In this document: positions 35,673-47,745 of the stretch, one piece after another | Position numbering within the stretch: position 1 is the first letter of the stretch | Layout: each line of letters begins with the position of its first letter | Assembly (NCBI GenBank): GCA_028532985.1 | Contig: JANCIK010000003.1 | Coordinates: 630,001 to 694,000 of the forward strand | Length of the DNA stretch: 64,000 nt | Reading direction: 5' to 3' | Source of the DNA: Stropharia rugosoannulata | Lineage: Eukaryota; Basidiomycota; Agaricomycetes; Agaricales; Strophariaceae | The notes under the pieces: generated by a model | Databases searched by the model: none | Seen by the model: only the letters and a program-made list of their open reading frames with translations | What the model was told of the DNA's origin: nothing | Translations under genes and position numbers: made by a program

Positions 35673-36522
35673 CGTGAAGGAGGTGAGGTATTAAGTCAGA
35701 CTTGAAGGAGAGAATATAACTGAAGGTAGAATATGACCAGCACTTTTAAGAAGAAAAGAAAAGGACAGAAAGAAACGACAATGAGAGGTTGAGTTTGGGT
35801 TGGATAGGCTAGCGAAGGCATATATAGTATACACCTGTATTAGCCATTATGTCAATAAAGGAAACTCGAATTTATTCAACGACTGCTTCTAGTATTGAGA
35901 TGTTGTAACCTTTTGAGAGTGCGAGCGGTCTTGTTGGAAAGCCTTGTACTTTTGAGTCTCGGGAACGAGGGTACAACGAGGATAGAACAAGGAACAAGGG
36001 GAAATAATACATAAATAACTTCAACCGAAGCGATGCCTACAGTTGAAATTTTGTAGGGCATTCTACGTAATACCCATTGGGGAGGTATCGCTACAGAAGT
36101 GTTTGGTTTGTTTCCCGTTGAACGGTAGGTGTCTGGTAAGTGAACCAACTCAAGGGTTAAGATAAAGAGGCTAGTACATAGCACATGCGGGCATTGATGC
36201 GGCACTGCCCTCGATCACGTGGTATTGTATTCACGCGCGCCGCGCGTGAAGTTACGGCAAACGCTGCGCAACTCACTGATCAACTACCGTCGTGTCACTT
36301 TAATCCAAATAGAGAGTCTCTAGTGAAACTTTGCACAAGCAATATTGAACATTTTGGAGCTCATCTTTAAGTTTACTTGATCATACAAGTCGACGTCCCA
36401 GTTGCCAGTTCAGGTGATACGTGTTTTTACAGACCTCCGAGGCAACATTTCACAAATCACGATGGCATTGAGACGGTACAGCAATGCCTTGTCTATTTTA
36501 ACTAACTTGAATACAAACTCCG
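35673..36522. other. Intergenic with an upstream ORF before the next gene
   Basis: Promoter side of both neighbours. A 28-codon upstream ORF (ATG at 36462, stop 36546-36548) overlaps the start codon of the next gene in another frame and could lower its translation. A minus-strand open frame at 35876-36205 lacks an ATG at its start and any family match. Confidence 0.4.
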
Positions 36523-37977
36523 ATGACAACCCCTATAAGCACTATTGAGCAAATCTCCTGCCCGTCCGCCGTTCCAACTATGCCCTTCGCCGGTTCTCAG
36601 CATCATCCCCCTCCCCATCTAAAGGGTCCCAGCTCAGAAGGGGCCACATCCAACCCTCTACATACTCAGGCTTCTGCTGCTACAGAATCAGACCGCTTTT
36701 CCGTGCATTCTTTCCTATCGACTTCAGAGAACACAGCAGTATCTGATCATCCTCAACGGTTGTCGCAAGACAAATACTCTGGGAATCTTGACGATGGAAC
36801 ATCCTCGTTGTACAAAGCTTTGCCGGCAACACCATGGGAGCTCCTACATAAAGGCCCAAACTCTTGTAAGTTGGCTGTATACACCTCTACTTTGTTCCAA
36901 CCCAGCTTATGCTAATTAGCGCCATACAAATATGGGCCATCGACGAGCCGCTATCTACTCACAACAGGCCACCAGCTAGCTATGGCACTAGGTCCAGATA
37001 ACACTCCACACACAACCGAGATCGCTACCATTCCCTGTGCTGGAATACGTATATCTCATGGTCCTTTGACTGGCCTTCTTGCTTGGCGACTTGTTGTATG
37101 CAATCCTACTCCAATCAAATCTCCGGGACGCAGTTGGTGGGGCGCAAGCCACAGTAAACAACACCATGGCAAAATTCATCATGAACCAAGTATCAGCACA
37201 CCAGACGCGGTGCACGAGCTTGGTACAAGGCATTCTATGTTTTTGCCAGCATCGTCGGCGATTACTTTGCCTATACAAGGGGCTACCAGTACTCATGGCG
37301 CCAGTGATGCAACATATAATCTGAATTACGACGGGCCACAGTCATCTGTTACCTTGTCTGGTTTGCCTCGACATCACAACGCAGAAATTCGGCGATTCAG
37401 ACAGTCTTCAATGGGTGAGATAATAATAGGAATGAGCACTATGGTAACGACCAACTTCATTCTCGACACCAGCCTTCCGTACTCAATCATATCGCGGGAC
37501 ACTCTCACGGCTCTTGGATACTCGTCAAGCCGACTTCCCGCCCTTGACGCCGATCCTCATGCTCTAGACTATAACAACACCGAGGAAAATAAACATCCCG
37601 ACATGATCGTCTCATTAGTTATACAAGGGGTAACGACCCGAGTACGCATTGGACGGCCAGGTGAGGCCAGTAGACTAGGCGTTCAATATCTCCGTGATTC
37701 AGGTGCTAGTGTCTTTTTCCCGCAAGAATCCGAGGGTGTAGGTCCTGTGCTTTATTGTAAGTTCCTCAAATCTTATCCCAACCTATATCCTGTGTTCCAA
37801 TTTACATTCTGTCCTCTCGGTTACATGAAACGTCGATGATAATCTATTTTTACAGATGAATCCGCTGTGTTGTTTCGAAATGTTCCTCATACCGTCACTC
37901 CACCATCTGCGTACGGAAAAGAGACTAAACTCAGTCTACCTCAGCGCGTTAGGGCGCTGTTTGGCTTGTCGCCCTGA
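36523..37977 (+). CDS. Orphan protein with a retropepsin-like DTS segment
   Basis: Exons 36523-36865, 36920-37756 and 37856-37977 join in phase to 433 aa. The first 230 residues are low-complexity Ser/Pro/His. From about residue 265 there is a compact part: GEIIIGMSTMVTTNFILDTS with following LPYSIISRDTLTALGY, which looks like the first lobe strand-turn of a retropepsin (hydrophobic strand, D-T-S/G, then V/I-I-S), followed by MIVSLVIQGVTTRVRIG and GVQYLRDSGASVFFP. The usual DTG/DSG glycine is not in place (DTSL), so activity is doubtful. No transposon domains are nearby. The function is unknown; the fold guess is inference. Confidence 0.6.
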
Positions 37978-38766
37978 CCTATTTTTACTACACCAGGCAA
38001 GACTCCTACCTCAGTCGGATCCCTCCAGGCTTCATTACATTTGACTCTCAGTTGCATTTCTTCTGCTATGACTGGCGACAAGCAGACAGATATTGGCCTG
38101 CTCCCGCCTTTCACTCCTTACTCCAGTGTTGTTACTATTCCAACTTTTATCGACTTATTGTGGATCTACAAATCATCATCATTGCAAATCGGACATATCT
38201 TGGACAAGTTCTATTGTGGACATTCATGTGTGCTGTTTAAACTTCTTACATCATGGCCTGGTCGTCATCACTTGTGGTTTCATAAGGACATACCTGTGGT
38301 ATCTTTCACTCCTTATTTTACATGTGCATATATAACATGGTTAAAAATACGCTTTCACCTGCTTTCTTATATCTACTGCAAGATTCTCTGCAAACAAGGT
38401 CCTCTGAAATCAAAAATCGGATTTTACACTACGTCAAGAGAGAATTCGACGTATGTTCTCGTTAGTGACCCTTGTATCTTGAACGTCTCTGCCTTGAAGT
38501 ACTGATCATTCGTTAGATCCAACTAAGTTCTTTAGTAAACGTGTGGGCAAAAGAAGACCATGATGTGTACTAAGAATAACATTAATTTCTCGCAGCAGCT
38601 CGCAGCCTAGTCACACTCATCTTTTCATAATGCCGAGAGACTCACGCTTTTCCACACATACGGATTTGTTAATCACAGACAGAACTATAAGAGGATCAGT
38701 CGCTATGCCACATGGACTAGCCGAAGCCTTCCCCCTACTGTTACTCTCTGACAGCGCTCTTTCCAC
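37978..38766. other. Intergenic
   Basis: A 154-codon open frame at 38041-38505 is T/C-rich with hydrophobic low-information sequence, lacks an ATG at its start and has no family resemblance. I take the stretch as the 3' flank of the orphan gene and the promoter of the ligase gene. Confidence 0.45.
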
Positions 38767-41404
38767 ATGGAATTCACGGCGTTAACTGGAGATGTTCCTC
38801 GTATACCAGATGATCTGACAGTCGCGCAGTTCATTTTAGATGAGGATCACGAACTCAGACCTAGGCGCTTGAAGGATGCACCATGGACAGTTGCTGACAA
38901 GACGGGTGAGAGTCGAGGACTAGAAGAGGTACTGTGTTCGCTATCTCTGTTCACTTCTTTATTTTTTTTATAAAAAAAACCAACATCGAACATCAGATAC
39001 AAAGATACACAAGATCGCTCAGTGTTAGTCTGCGCGATATATATTCAATTGGTGAGTCCAATGTGGTGTACTCACATCCTCATTCAAACGGCTAAATGGA
39101 GCATAGGCAGAAATGATGTCGGTATGTATATGTCTCATAGCTTACAGCTATTCCCTGGATTGATTTTTCCGATTCGTAGTAATAATATACAGCAGCAATC
39201 ATGTCGGTGAGTGCATTTTTCTGCCTAATAAAGGTAGCTTGTCGGGGCATTGACTTTGCCTTCTGGTAGATTATCCCGTCTGTATATGTGCTATTCACCG
39301 ATTGCTCGGAATTGTTGCGTGAATAATTGATTCAATGCGGTAGCAGGGTTATATTCTTATTTACTGTCCACAGGCCATGCAACCCTGCTTCAACAGTACC
39401 GGAACTTGTTCACTACTTGAAGCTTTCGAAAGCGACACTGATCATTACTCATGAAGATGGCATGAGTACTGCCCAGGCGGCCGCACGCGAAGTGGGGCTA
39501 CCTGCGCATCGGATCATCGTGCTCGAAAACCAAGACGGGCTACCTAGTCCGGCCAACGTTACTGCGCATAGTAAGACCATTAGGGAGTTGATTAAGGACG
39601 GGGGGATGAAACCATTCAGGGAGGTAAAATTAAGTAAGAGCGAGGGAAAGACGCAAGTCGCGTTCTATTGCTCGTCCAGTGGGACTACCGGGCTACCTAA
39701 GGTGGGGCACATCGGTCATCGAATCTCTGGCCTGCTAATGATCAGTCTTATTTTTGATAGCTGGTTAAGATATCGCATTACGCCCTTATTGCCAACGTAC
39801 TTCAATTTGCTACCATACATAGAGTAAAGGGGTTGGGCCTTAAGTTTAGACCGGGTGATATATGTCTGGGCTTTCTCCCATTCTTTCGTAAGTGAGAAGC
39901 TGAGACCGTTTTATCAAAGCATGCTGATGACGAGAAGATATCTATGGTATTCAGTTTGTCGTATGTTGTATTATTTTCAAATGCACATTCCGTTGATTAA
40001 CCCAAATTAGCTATTCGTCAACTTCTTCTGTTCGGTATGGAGATGTGTTTTTACTTCTTACTAGATTGCCACTTACATTATCAATGATGTAGACAACCGT
40101 GGTCGTCGTACCCAAATTCAGCTTTGAGAATATGCTGAAAAGTGTGGGGAAATATAAAATAACATCTCTTCCTATTGTACCTCCCCAAGCCGTACTGTTA
40201 TGCAAGGTATTTGCTATCCTTTAATACCAGCCGGTTACCTCGACAGTCTTTGTATAGGATCCCATAGTCAAGAAGTACGACCTGACCTCACTTAGAGTGC
40301 TCGTCTGTGGTGCTGCCCCGCTAGCTGGTGAGCACTTAAATATTCGAGTCATATACACTTCTTTAAAACAGGATCCTCTACTACAGACGAAATTTATGAT
40401 CAAATGGTTCAACTAATGCCACACGTGTTTCTTGTACAAGGTTATGGTAAATCTGTCTCGTCAGAGCCTATTAGAATTTTTTTGATCCATATGACGAACC
40501 CTTCTAGGTTCAACAGAATCTGTGGGAATAATCTCAGCGACTCCTATAAACAAGAAACACGGTCGCTTTGGGGGCATGCTTGTTCCTGGAATCCGCGCGA
40601 AAGTGGTCAAGAGCGATGGAGCTCTGGCGACGTATAACGAAGAAGGAGAGCTGCATGTCCGAACACCCGCCGTTGCAACGGGATATGTAGACAACGAAAA
40701 AGCGTGAGTCTCTAGACTGTCTATGATAATACATCTTATACCTCATTTTTTTGTGCTTGCATAGTACAGCAGAGACCTTTCTTCCTGATAGGTAGCCTGC
40801 TCTCGTTCTCTTTCTCTCTCATCTAAACCTGTCTTTCAGCTGGCTAAGAACGGGGGATCTGGTCAAATTTAATGAAGAACAGGAAATTATAATAGTTGAC
40901 CGTATAAAGGTGCTGTTTTCTATGTTATTTGTGTGCACTTGCTAATCATAAGCCTCGCAGGAAATGATTAAAGTAAGCGCTGGTCTGATTGACTGTTTAA
41001 GGAATCTAATACTGTTTCTCAGGTTCGCGGATTCCAGGTTGCTCCCGCAGAACTAGAGGGGTGTTTGCTTGATCATCCTTACGTCCGGGATGCATGTGTG
41101 GTTGGCGCTCCCCATCCAACAAGCGGAGAAGTTCCCGTTGCATTCATTACGCTTACAGAGGCAGGGCTTCGAGTGCCTGGACCAACTATCAAAACAGCTC
41201 TTAATGCAGTTAGTAGTTTATTTTTAGCATCTACTTACTGCCAAGTTAACGAGGACCTATTTTTAGCATGTCGCCTCACAGAAAGCATACTTCAAACGCA
41301 TTCACCAGATTCAAGTAGTTGATCTGATACCAAAGACACCCAGCGGCAAACTTTTACGTCGAGTTCTACGTGATAGAGCACGAGAAATAGTAAGCAAGCT
41401 ATAG
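38767..41404 (+). CDS. Peroxisomal AMP-dependent acyl-CoA ligase (4CL/fatty-acyl-CoA synthetase-like)
   Basis: Eighteen exons join in phase to 560 aa: 38767-38928, 38997-39051, 39107-39121, 39180-39206, 39270-39318, 39374-39701, 39761-39887, 39938-39960, 40011-40034, 40093-40206, 40258-40327, 40372-40446, 40508-40703, 40765-40791, 40840-40909, 40961-40972, 41023-41208, 41282-41404. Family motifs are SSNHVDYP, the P-loop YCSSSGTTGLPK, FHIYGIQF, VLVCGAAPLAG, GSTES, WLRTGD, DRIKEMIKVRGFQVAPAELE and the catalytic lysine in TPSGKLLRR. The protein ends in SKL, a PTS1 signal for import into peroxisomes. It activates a carboxylic acid (fatty or aromatic) to its CoA ester by way of an adenylate. Six exons are 12-27 nt. 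Its neighbours are two dehydrogenases. Confidence 0.92.
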
Positions 41405-41920
41405 TGGTAGTTTAAAGCAAATTGTCTGCACATGTCAGCCATATATGGTATTTATAAATATTGTTAAATTGTTTGCCAATTGGGGAACGGGCGGGACGGG
41501 GAGAAGGAGGGAGACGGTATCTCAGAAAGTCTGTCTGTCTTGAATCTATCAACTTTACCTTGTGTTTGCTTATTGGCCCGCTTTCCATGCCAGTGTCTTG
41601 CTAGTGGCAGATATGTACTGATTCTGATTCTGCTTATGCCTGGCTTATGCTAGGAATAATGCAAAATACACAAAAATGACATGTTACAGCATGTTACGCT
41701 TGTGTTATGCCAAGGCTCAGGCTCACATAGACTCACATGCCAGGCTTGCATAGTGCTCCCGCAAGCACCCGCTTGTACCGGTGTATGATACTTGGACACT
41801 GCGAGTATGAGTAATAATCTATGTAAGCCTTTCGATCGTCGGATGCTCACCCGCCGAAGCCAACCGAAAGCATACACTGACCATTACGCAGAACTCGAAT
41901 ACTTTGCGTATCGTACCGTC
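41405..41920. other. Intergenic, promoter of the first SDR gene
   Basis: The right part, from about 41740, resembles the sequence upstream of the second SDR gene (GGCTTGCATAGTG, ATCGTCGGATGC, GACCATTACGCAGA), showing that the promoter was duplicated with the gene. Confidence 0.6.
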
Positions 41921-41926
41921 TATAAA
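41921..41926 (+). promoter_or_regulatory. TATA box of the first SDR gene
   Basis: TATAAA lies 64 nt before the ATG, inside a block conserved with the second SDR copy (TGCGTATCG...TCTATAAAGA). Confidence 0.65.
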
Positions 41927-41984
41927 GACAGTGTACATTGTTTTTGTATGTCGCCACATCAAGTCTCAACTTGAACACGTTCAA

Positions 41985-43306
41985 ATGCGTTTCACATTCG
42001 CTCAGTTCATCAAAGACCAGTTTACAGCGGTACCTCCTGTAGCCACAGTCGATCTGACAGGAAAGACAGTCATTGTTACGGGCGCTAACAATGGCTTGGG
42101 ATTTGAAGCGGCGAAGCACTTCGGTCGTATGAATCCCGGAAAACTTATCCTTGCATGCAGAAGTAAAGAGAAAGGGGAAAGGGCTCTAGCAGGTATGTTG
42201 CATAGCCACATGTTTCAATTCACAATCGCTGAGCAACCATGAACTCGGACGTTCATTCATTCTACCAATATTCTACCATTAGAGTTGCAAAGAGATACTA
42301 GCTGCAAGACTGCTCAACTTCGGCTGCTTGATCTCACGAGTTTTTCTTCTGTAAAGTCATTTGTGGCCGAGTTCGAAAGCGAAAATGAACGATTGGACAT
42401 ACTACTCGAGAATGCAGGGATTATGTCCTTGGAATCGCCAGTGGAGTTCACGGGTGATGGATGGGAGCAGGGGTAGGAACTATTTAATCACCTTTTACTG
42501 AGATTGACCAAGTTTTCGCTCAGAACCCAAGTGAACGATCTGTCTCCTTCTCTGCTTGCGCTGCTTCTCCTCCCCCGAATCTTACGTACAGCTAGCAAGT
42601 TCAACACTGTCCCTCGTATTGTAGTGGTAGCCAGCGAACTCCACTACTGGGCAAAGTTCGAGAAGAAAATGATCGAAGCGCCAAACCCTTTTCGACTTTT
42701 TGCCCACAAAGATCATCTTAAAGGACCGTAGGTTGCTTCCAATCTGTTTATTTATTCAGTAGACTCATAATGTCTAGATTGAAGAACAGATATGAGGAAA
42801 CAAAGTGTATGTTGGATAAATCATTTGTCATTCATAACTCATGCAGTCTGTCTTAGTGTTGAATGTCTTCTTCGTTCGGGAACTTAGTGACCGTCTCCGC
42901 GGGAAGCCTATCGTTGTTAACTCAGTCAACCCTGGGTTTTGCCGTTCTGGCTTAGGCAGAAATTTCTCCGGTCTCCGAGGTATTGGGCACTGGGTATTTG
43001 AAAAAATTCTCGCTCGTACTACGGAAGTGGGGAGTCGCAACCTTGTATGGGCAGCCGTAGGTCCTGAGCAGGACAACCTGAGGGGAGCCTACGTGTCTCT
43101 GTGCGCGGTGAATGAACCCAGCGACTATGTCATCAGCAAAGAAGGGCATCGAGCACAAACAAAGCTTTGGGTATGTTCATCTCCGATGCGCGTATACCTT
43201 ACTCGACTAATGTACTGTCATATCTTAGGACTCTCTTATTGAAGAGTTGACTCAAGTAGACCCCAAAATTAACGACATAATTGATAATAACCTCTCTCCA
43301 GTCTAG
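41985..43306 (+). CDS. Short-chain dehydrogenase/reductase, copy 1
   Basis: Exons 41985-42192, 42283-42472, 42524-42727, 42778-42806, 42857-43170 and 43229-43306 give 340 aa. It is an NAD(P)-dependent SDR of the retinol-dehydrogenase-like type: cofactor motif TGANNGLG near residue 34, ACRSKEKGERAL (basic residues suggest NADPH), NAG in LLENAGIM, and the catalytic YEETK on a 29-nt exon, followed by NSVNPGFCRSGL. The substrate is unknown. Placement next to a peroxisomal acyl-CoA ligase suggests lipid or secondary metabolism. It lacks a PTS1. It is a tandem paralogue of 44165-45472 with the same exon phases. Confidence 0.93.
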
Positions 43307-44107
43307 TTCGTGCTGGTTAGCTTTAACTTGACCTGCCATATTTAATACTTCATTATCTGAATGTATCTGAATGCCGTCAATCAGCTGTCAATGTTTAGAT
43401 TCATAATATTCAGAACTGTTGAGCGAACGTTGAAGTCCTAACAACTTAAGCATGGGTTAGGCTGCCATAAGATGTGATGTCCTAACGCTTGTCGTCTGGC
43501 TTGCATAGTGCGGCGCCGGCATTGGGTATAATTACCAAAAATACTCACCACAAGCTGTACAAAATAAAACAAGGAAAGGAAAGTTGAAAGAAAGAAACTC
43601 CCAAAGTTACATAACAAAAGGCACATCAAGTTGAAGGTTGGTTGAAGTTGGCCTGTTGAAGCAACGTGGCCTTGCTTGAAAAGTAAGGTTCCCCATCCTC
43701 GAAATTCACTTTATATAGACCAAATATTGTCTACCTTATTGGTTTTACACAAGTGTATTAAATAAACATCACAGCAAGGCTTCATCGCCGGAGGCTCGGA
43801 TCTTTTATTAAGTAAGTATATTTACCAAAAAAGGTGACTGACAGATAACAAGCCGCGACGGTCCGGTGGCGGCCCGTGTCACTTACCGGGACTTTCAAGC
43901 AGGTACCAACAGTACCAAGGCAACGATTGGTAAACCCCACATTTAACCTTTCCACGCGGCACAACAGCCACGCCTTGCAGCGGCATCACAGCCACCGTGA
44001 GTATGTCCAAGAATCTATGTAGGATTTGCATTCCATCGTCGGATGCGCACACGCCGAAGGCATATGTGACCATTACGCAGATCTTGAATACATTTGCGTA
44101 TCGCATC
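43307..44107. other. Intergenic between the SDR copies
   Basis: Extra sequence separates the copies. Only the last 120 nt and a segment near 43495 resemble the flank of copy 1. No other gene is seen. Confidence 0.5.
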
Positions 44108-44113
44108 TATAAA
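44108..44113 (+). promoter_or_regulatory. TATA box of the second SDR gene
   Basis: TATAAA lies 57 nt before the ATG, in the same conserved context as copy 1. Confidence 0.65.
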
Positions 44114-44164
44114 GAAAGACGGTAAGTTGTATTTCCATGTCACCATATTAAACATCGTCGTACA

Positions 44165-45472
44165 ATGCGTCTCACACTCACCAAGTTCATCAAGGACCAA
44201 TTTACACGGGTACCTCCCGTACCCGTCGTTGATCTGACAGGAAAGACGGTCATCGTTACGGGTGCCAACAATGGCTTGGGATTTGAAGCAGCGAAGCACT
44301 TCGGTCGCATGAATCCTGGAAAGCTTATTCTAGCATGCAGAAGCAAAGATAAAGGTGAAAAGGCATTAGCCGGTATGTTGTGTAATTGCCTGTTCAAACT
44401 ATATGAAGCTGAGCAAATATAAACCGTGGGCGTCCCCTTACTCTACAATCAGAATTGAAAAAAGAAACCGGCTGCGAGACTGCTCAACTTAGGCTGCTTG
44501 ACCAAGCAAACTTTTCCTCGGTGAAGGCATTTGTGACCGAGTTTGAGAGTGAGAACGAGCGACTGGACATACTGCTGGAAAATGCAGGGGTCATATCCGA
44601 GGCGCAAGCCGAATTCACGAAGGATGGATGGGAGCAGGGGTAGGAATTAGTATTTATTTGCATTTTCGCCCGCACTGACGAAGACTCTTAGAACCCAAGT
44701 GAACGATTTGGCCCCTTCTCTGCTTGCTCTGCTTCTCCTCCCACGAATTTTGCACACTGCCAACAAGTTTAACACCGTCCCTCGCATTGTAGTGGTAACC
44801 AGCGAACTCCACTACTGGGCAAAGTTTGAGAAGAAAATGATCGAGGCGCCAAACCCTTTCCGACTTTTTGCCCACAAAGATTATCTTAAAGGATTGTAAG
44901 CTGTTTCGAACTCGTTCATACATGCGGGTGACTGACCTTTCCAAGATTGAAGCACAGATATGAGGAAACTAAGTGTATGTTAAATGATCACGGCAGCATT
45001 TTTAAAACTCATTTTTGACCTCAGTATTGAATGTCTTCTTTGCTCGGGAACTCAGTGACCGTCTTCACGGAACATCTATCATTGTCAATTCTGTTAACCC
45101 AGGATTTTGCTATTCTGGTTTCCGTAAAAACTTCTCGGGCATTCAAAGTGTCGGGAATTGGCTAATGGAGAAGATACTGGCGCGTCCCACGGAAGCCGGC
45201 AGTCGCAACCTTGTTTGGGCAGCCATAGGCCCTGAACAAGACAACTTGAAGGGAGCATACGTGTCTCTATGCTCGGTCAACGAACCTAGCGATTATGTTA
45301 TCAGTACGGAAGGGTATCGAGCGCAAACGAAGCTTTGGGTATGTCTGATGCATATATATGAGGTTCCTTACTTGGCTAATGTACACTTTAGGATTCTCTT
45401 ATTGAAGAGTTATCTCAGATCGACTCCAGGATTAAAGACATAGTAGACAATAATCTCTCTACCACGGCCTAG
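44165..45472 (+). CDS. Short-chain dehydrogenase/reductase, copy 2
   Basis: Exons 44165-44372, 44453-44639, 44692-44895, 44946-44974, 45025-45338 and 45392-45472 give 340 aa. All introns sit at the same positions and phases as in copy 1. TGANNGLG, NAG, YEETK and NSVNPGF are conserved. Copy 2 is one codon shorter in exon 2 and one longer in exon 6. Differences cluster in the substrate side (ISEAQAEFTKDG for SLESPVEFTGDG; YSGFRKNFSGIQS for RSGLGRNFSGLRG), so the two may differ in specificity. Confidence 0.93.
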
Positions 45473-45600
45473 TCTTGGCCTGATTTGTTTCAGCGACTGT
45501 ATTTATCACAAGAGGGTTAATGTTACAGAGTCCCGCTGAGTCTAACAGCGTTTTTTAGGGCTAAGAAACCATGCGTTGGGTATTATGGTGGGCCACGAAA

Positions 45601-47745
45601 TCAACGAGGCTGCCATACATTGGGTGTCGGACTCTCATCCACCTGGCGCCCTGAGGCTGCGATGTGAGAGCCGATTCCAATGGTGTCCTGCAGTAGATCT
45701 TCTCCGAGCATGCGTAGTTGACCCGTAGGAGCTAGCCTCCTTCTGTTACCAGGGGCTAGACCAAACAGTGTCTCGTCCTCATATTCGCTGCTTGCTACAA
45801 TTGGTCCAGCCTGTGTCTCAAACCCGTCATCTGAAGAGTCTGAATCGTCATCATCGAAACCATCGTCTTCAACGACGGGTCCGGGTTGTGCAAAAGGATG
45901 AATAGGCACTATCCCTGTTGCCGTAGCCACATCCTCGTCGGCTAGAGAGTCACTTGAATTATTTGAGGAGCCGAATGAGTTGTCGTCGGTGTATTGTACA
46001 CCCTGAGAAGCCATAAGAAAAGCGGCAGATGGATGAGCTGTGTTGTTGACTATATCATCGTCAAGAGAGTCGTTATCCGAGTCAAGATCGTCTTGGTTCC
46101 GGTGTAGTTGCTCATATACAGGCGTCGTTGGCTCAGGTGATTCCTGTGAGTAGGCGGAAGAGTGTACCTGTTTTCGAGGCGGCAAGTCCGGTGTAGTCGT
46201 CTCATGTGCTACATTAGGAGCAGGGCGGATATCTTCCCTTATATGTCGTATCATGCTCTCCAAACTTGAATCCTTGGTCATGGTGTCTGTACTATAATCA
46301 TGTGCTTTGCTGTAGCGTGAAAATGACGGGGGTGTCATCGCCGTACTTGTGCTAGACTCATAATAGCTCTGCTTGCCCGTGTACAAGTTGCTTTTGTCAC
46401 CGCTTTTGAACTGGGCATCCCGTATAAGATCGCGTTGTATACGCGCAGTAGCATCTCGAGCTGGAGTAGGTGCCAGTCTGAGAAGGCCAAGTTCAGCAGA
46501 AGACCTTGGAGGGCGTGCCGGAGACATGAGAACTGGGGGGGACATGCCAGGCGGTAAACCTTCGAATGAATCATCTTCGTCGTCATAGGGTGTTGCAGCG
46601 GTTAGATTGAAAGACTTCCCTTTCCTCTTGGGTGTCAGCATATTTGGATCTCGTAAATCCACAACGCCACTCCAGTCAGCAGGCGTAGCTTGTTCGGGCA
46701 GATATGGGTTTCGGGTTTTATCTACGATCGGAGTTTTGGGCTTCGTCTTAAGTTTGAGGGGCGAAACATTCTTGGCTTCAAAGACTGAGTTATCGGGTGC
46801 AGAGTAAAGATTGTGACGAAGAACGTTGCGCAGAAGTGGATGCGATGTATCCTTGCCTTTTCCTTTGTTAGGAGAAGGAAGTGTACCAGAGTCTTGCGAG
46901 AAGGAGGGTTCAAATGATATGTCTGGCTCTAATGCGTTCCGGTGAACGACCGACTGAGGCGTGAAGATACTGTTATCCGTCGTGTCGAGAGAAAGTTCAT
47001 TTATTTCTCTATTCAAACGAACAAGAGGAGACTCCGTGGGCATCCAAGAAGGTTCCCTACCCTGGGTGGGAATTGCTTTATTCTTCGAGGCGGCAGTCCT
47101 CGTCATCGCAGGAGTGGAAGAGATGGCACCTTGTCCGGGGCGGAAAGAAGTTTCACTGTTCACAGCACTCAAAGTACTCGCTTCGTATGCTTCATGATCT
47201 ATATGACTCTGTTGATATCGCGCAGTAGTATCGGCTAAGTCGCCCTGATCATCTTGATCTTGTGAAGCTGATTCAGTATCTTCATGCTCGGATGTATTCT
47301 CGTTCACTGTCGAATAATCATCAAAGGTCGGTATTCGTATTTGGGCAGCTTGTTCATAGAACGATGTCCAAAACTGTTGCATATATACGTGTCATTTTAT
47401 CGTTAAAGCATATAAATGTAAAAGGCGCACCTTGGCAGCTTCGCGCACAGGTTCTGTACCGACGGCGTAGCGCTTGACAGCAGGAAGGACCTTAGTAGCC
47501 AACGCATGGTGAATTTTGGAGAAATTCTCGTCGATGTTCTGTCCCAAATTAATTTGTACAAATACATGAGATATCCAGCTGTCAAGGCTCACCTGCAGTT
47601 TGATGGTTATTAGTTGTTCAATTTGCTCAATCTGGTCCGTAACAGAGGCATCTGTGTCCAAGCCCTGAACAACAATGGATGCAGGATCGGCGCTAGGCTT
47701 CCATCGCGGCGGATTCGGGGTTATTCGAGGTCTCGCGGAAGACAT
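45601..47745 (-). CDS. ASK1: DASH/Dam1 complex subunit ASK1
   Basis: Exons 47593-47745, 47431-47538 and 45601-47373 give 677 aa. The conserved N-terminal block is exact for Ask1: DPASIVVQGLDT, DQIEQIEQLITIKLQ, NIDENFSKIHHALATKVLPA, GTEPVREAAKFWTSFYEQAA and QIRIPTFDD. The remaining 580 residues are low-complexity, Ser/Thr-Pro-rich and acidic, with many possible CDK sites. Ask1 is part of the ten-subunit ring that couples kinetochores to microtubule plus ends. Yeast Ask1 is 292 aa; long disordered tails are usual in filamentous fungi. It diverges from the secreted-protein gene at 48481. Confidence 0.92.

Noticed and set aside
38041..38505. 154-codon open frame
   Set aside because: No ATG at its start, T/C-rich low-information hydrophobic sequence, no splice partner and no family resemblance.
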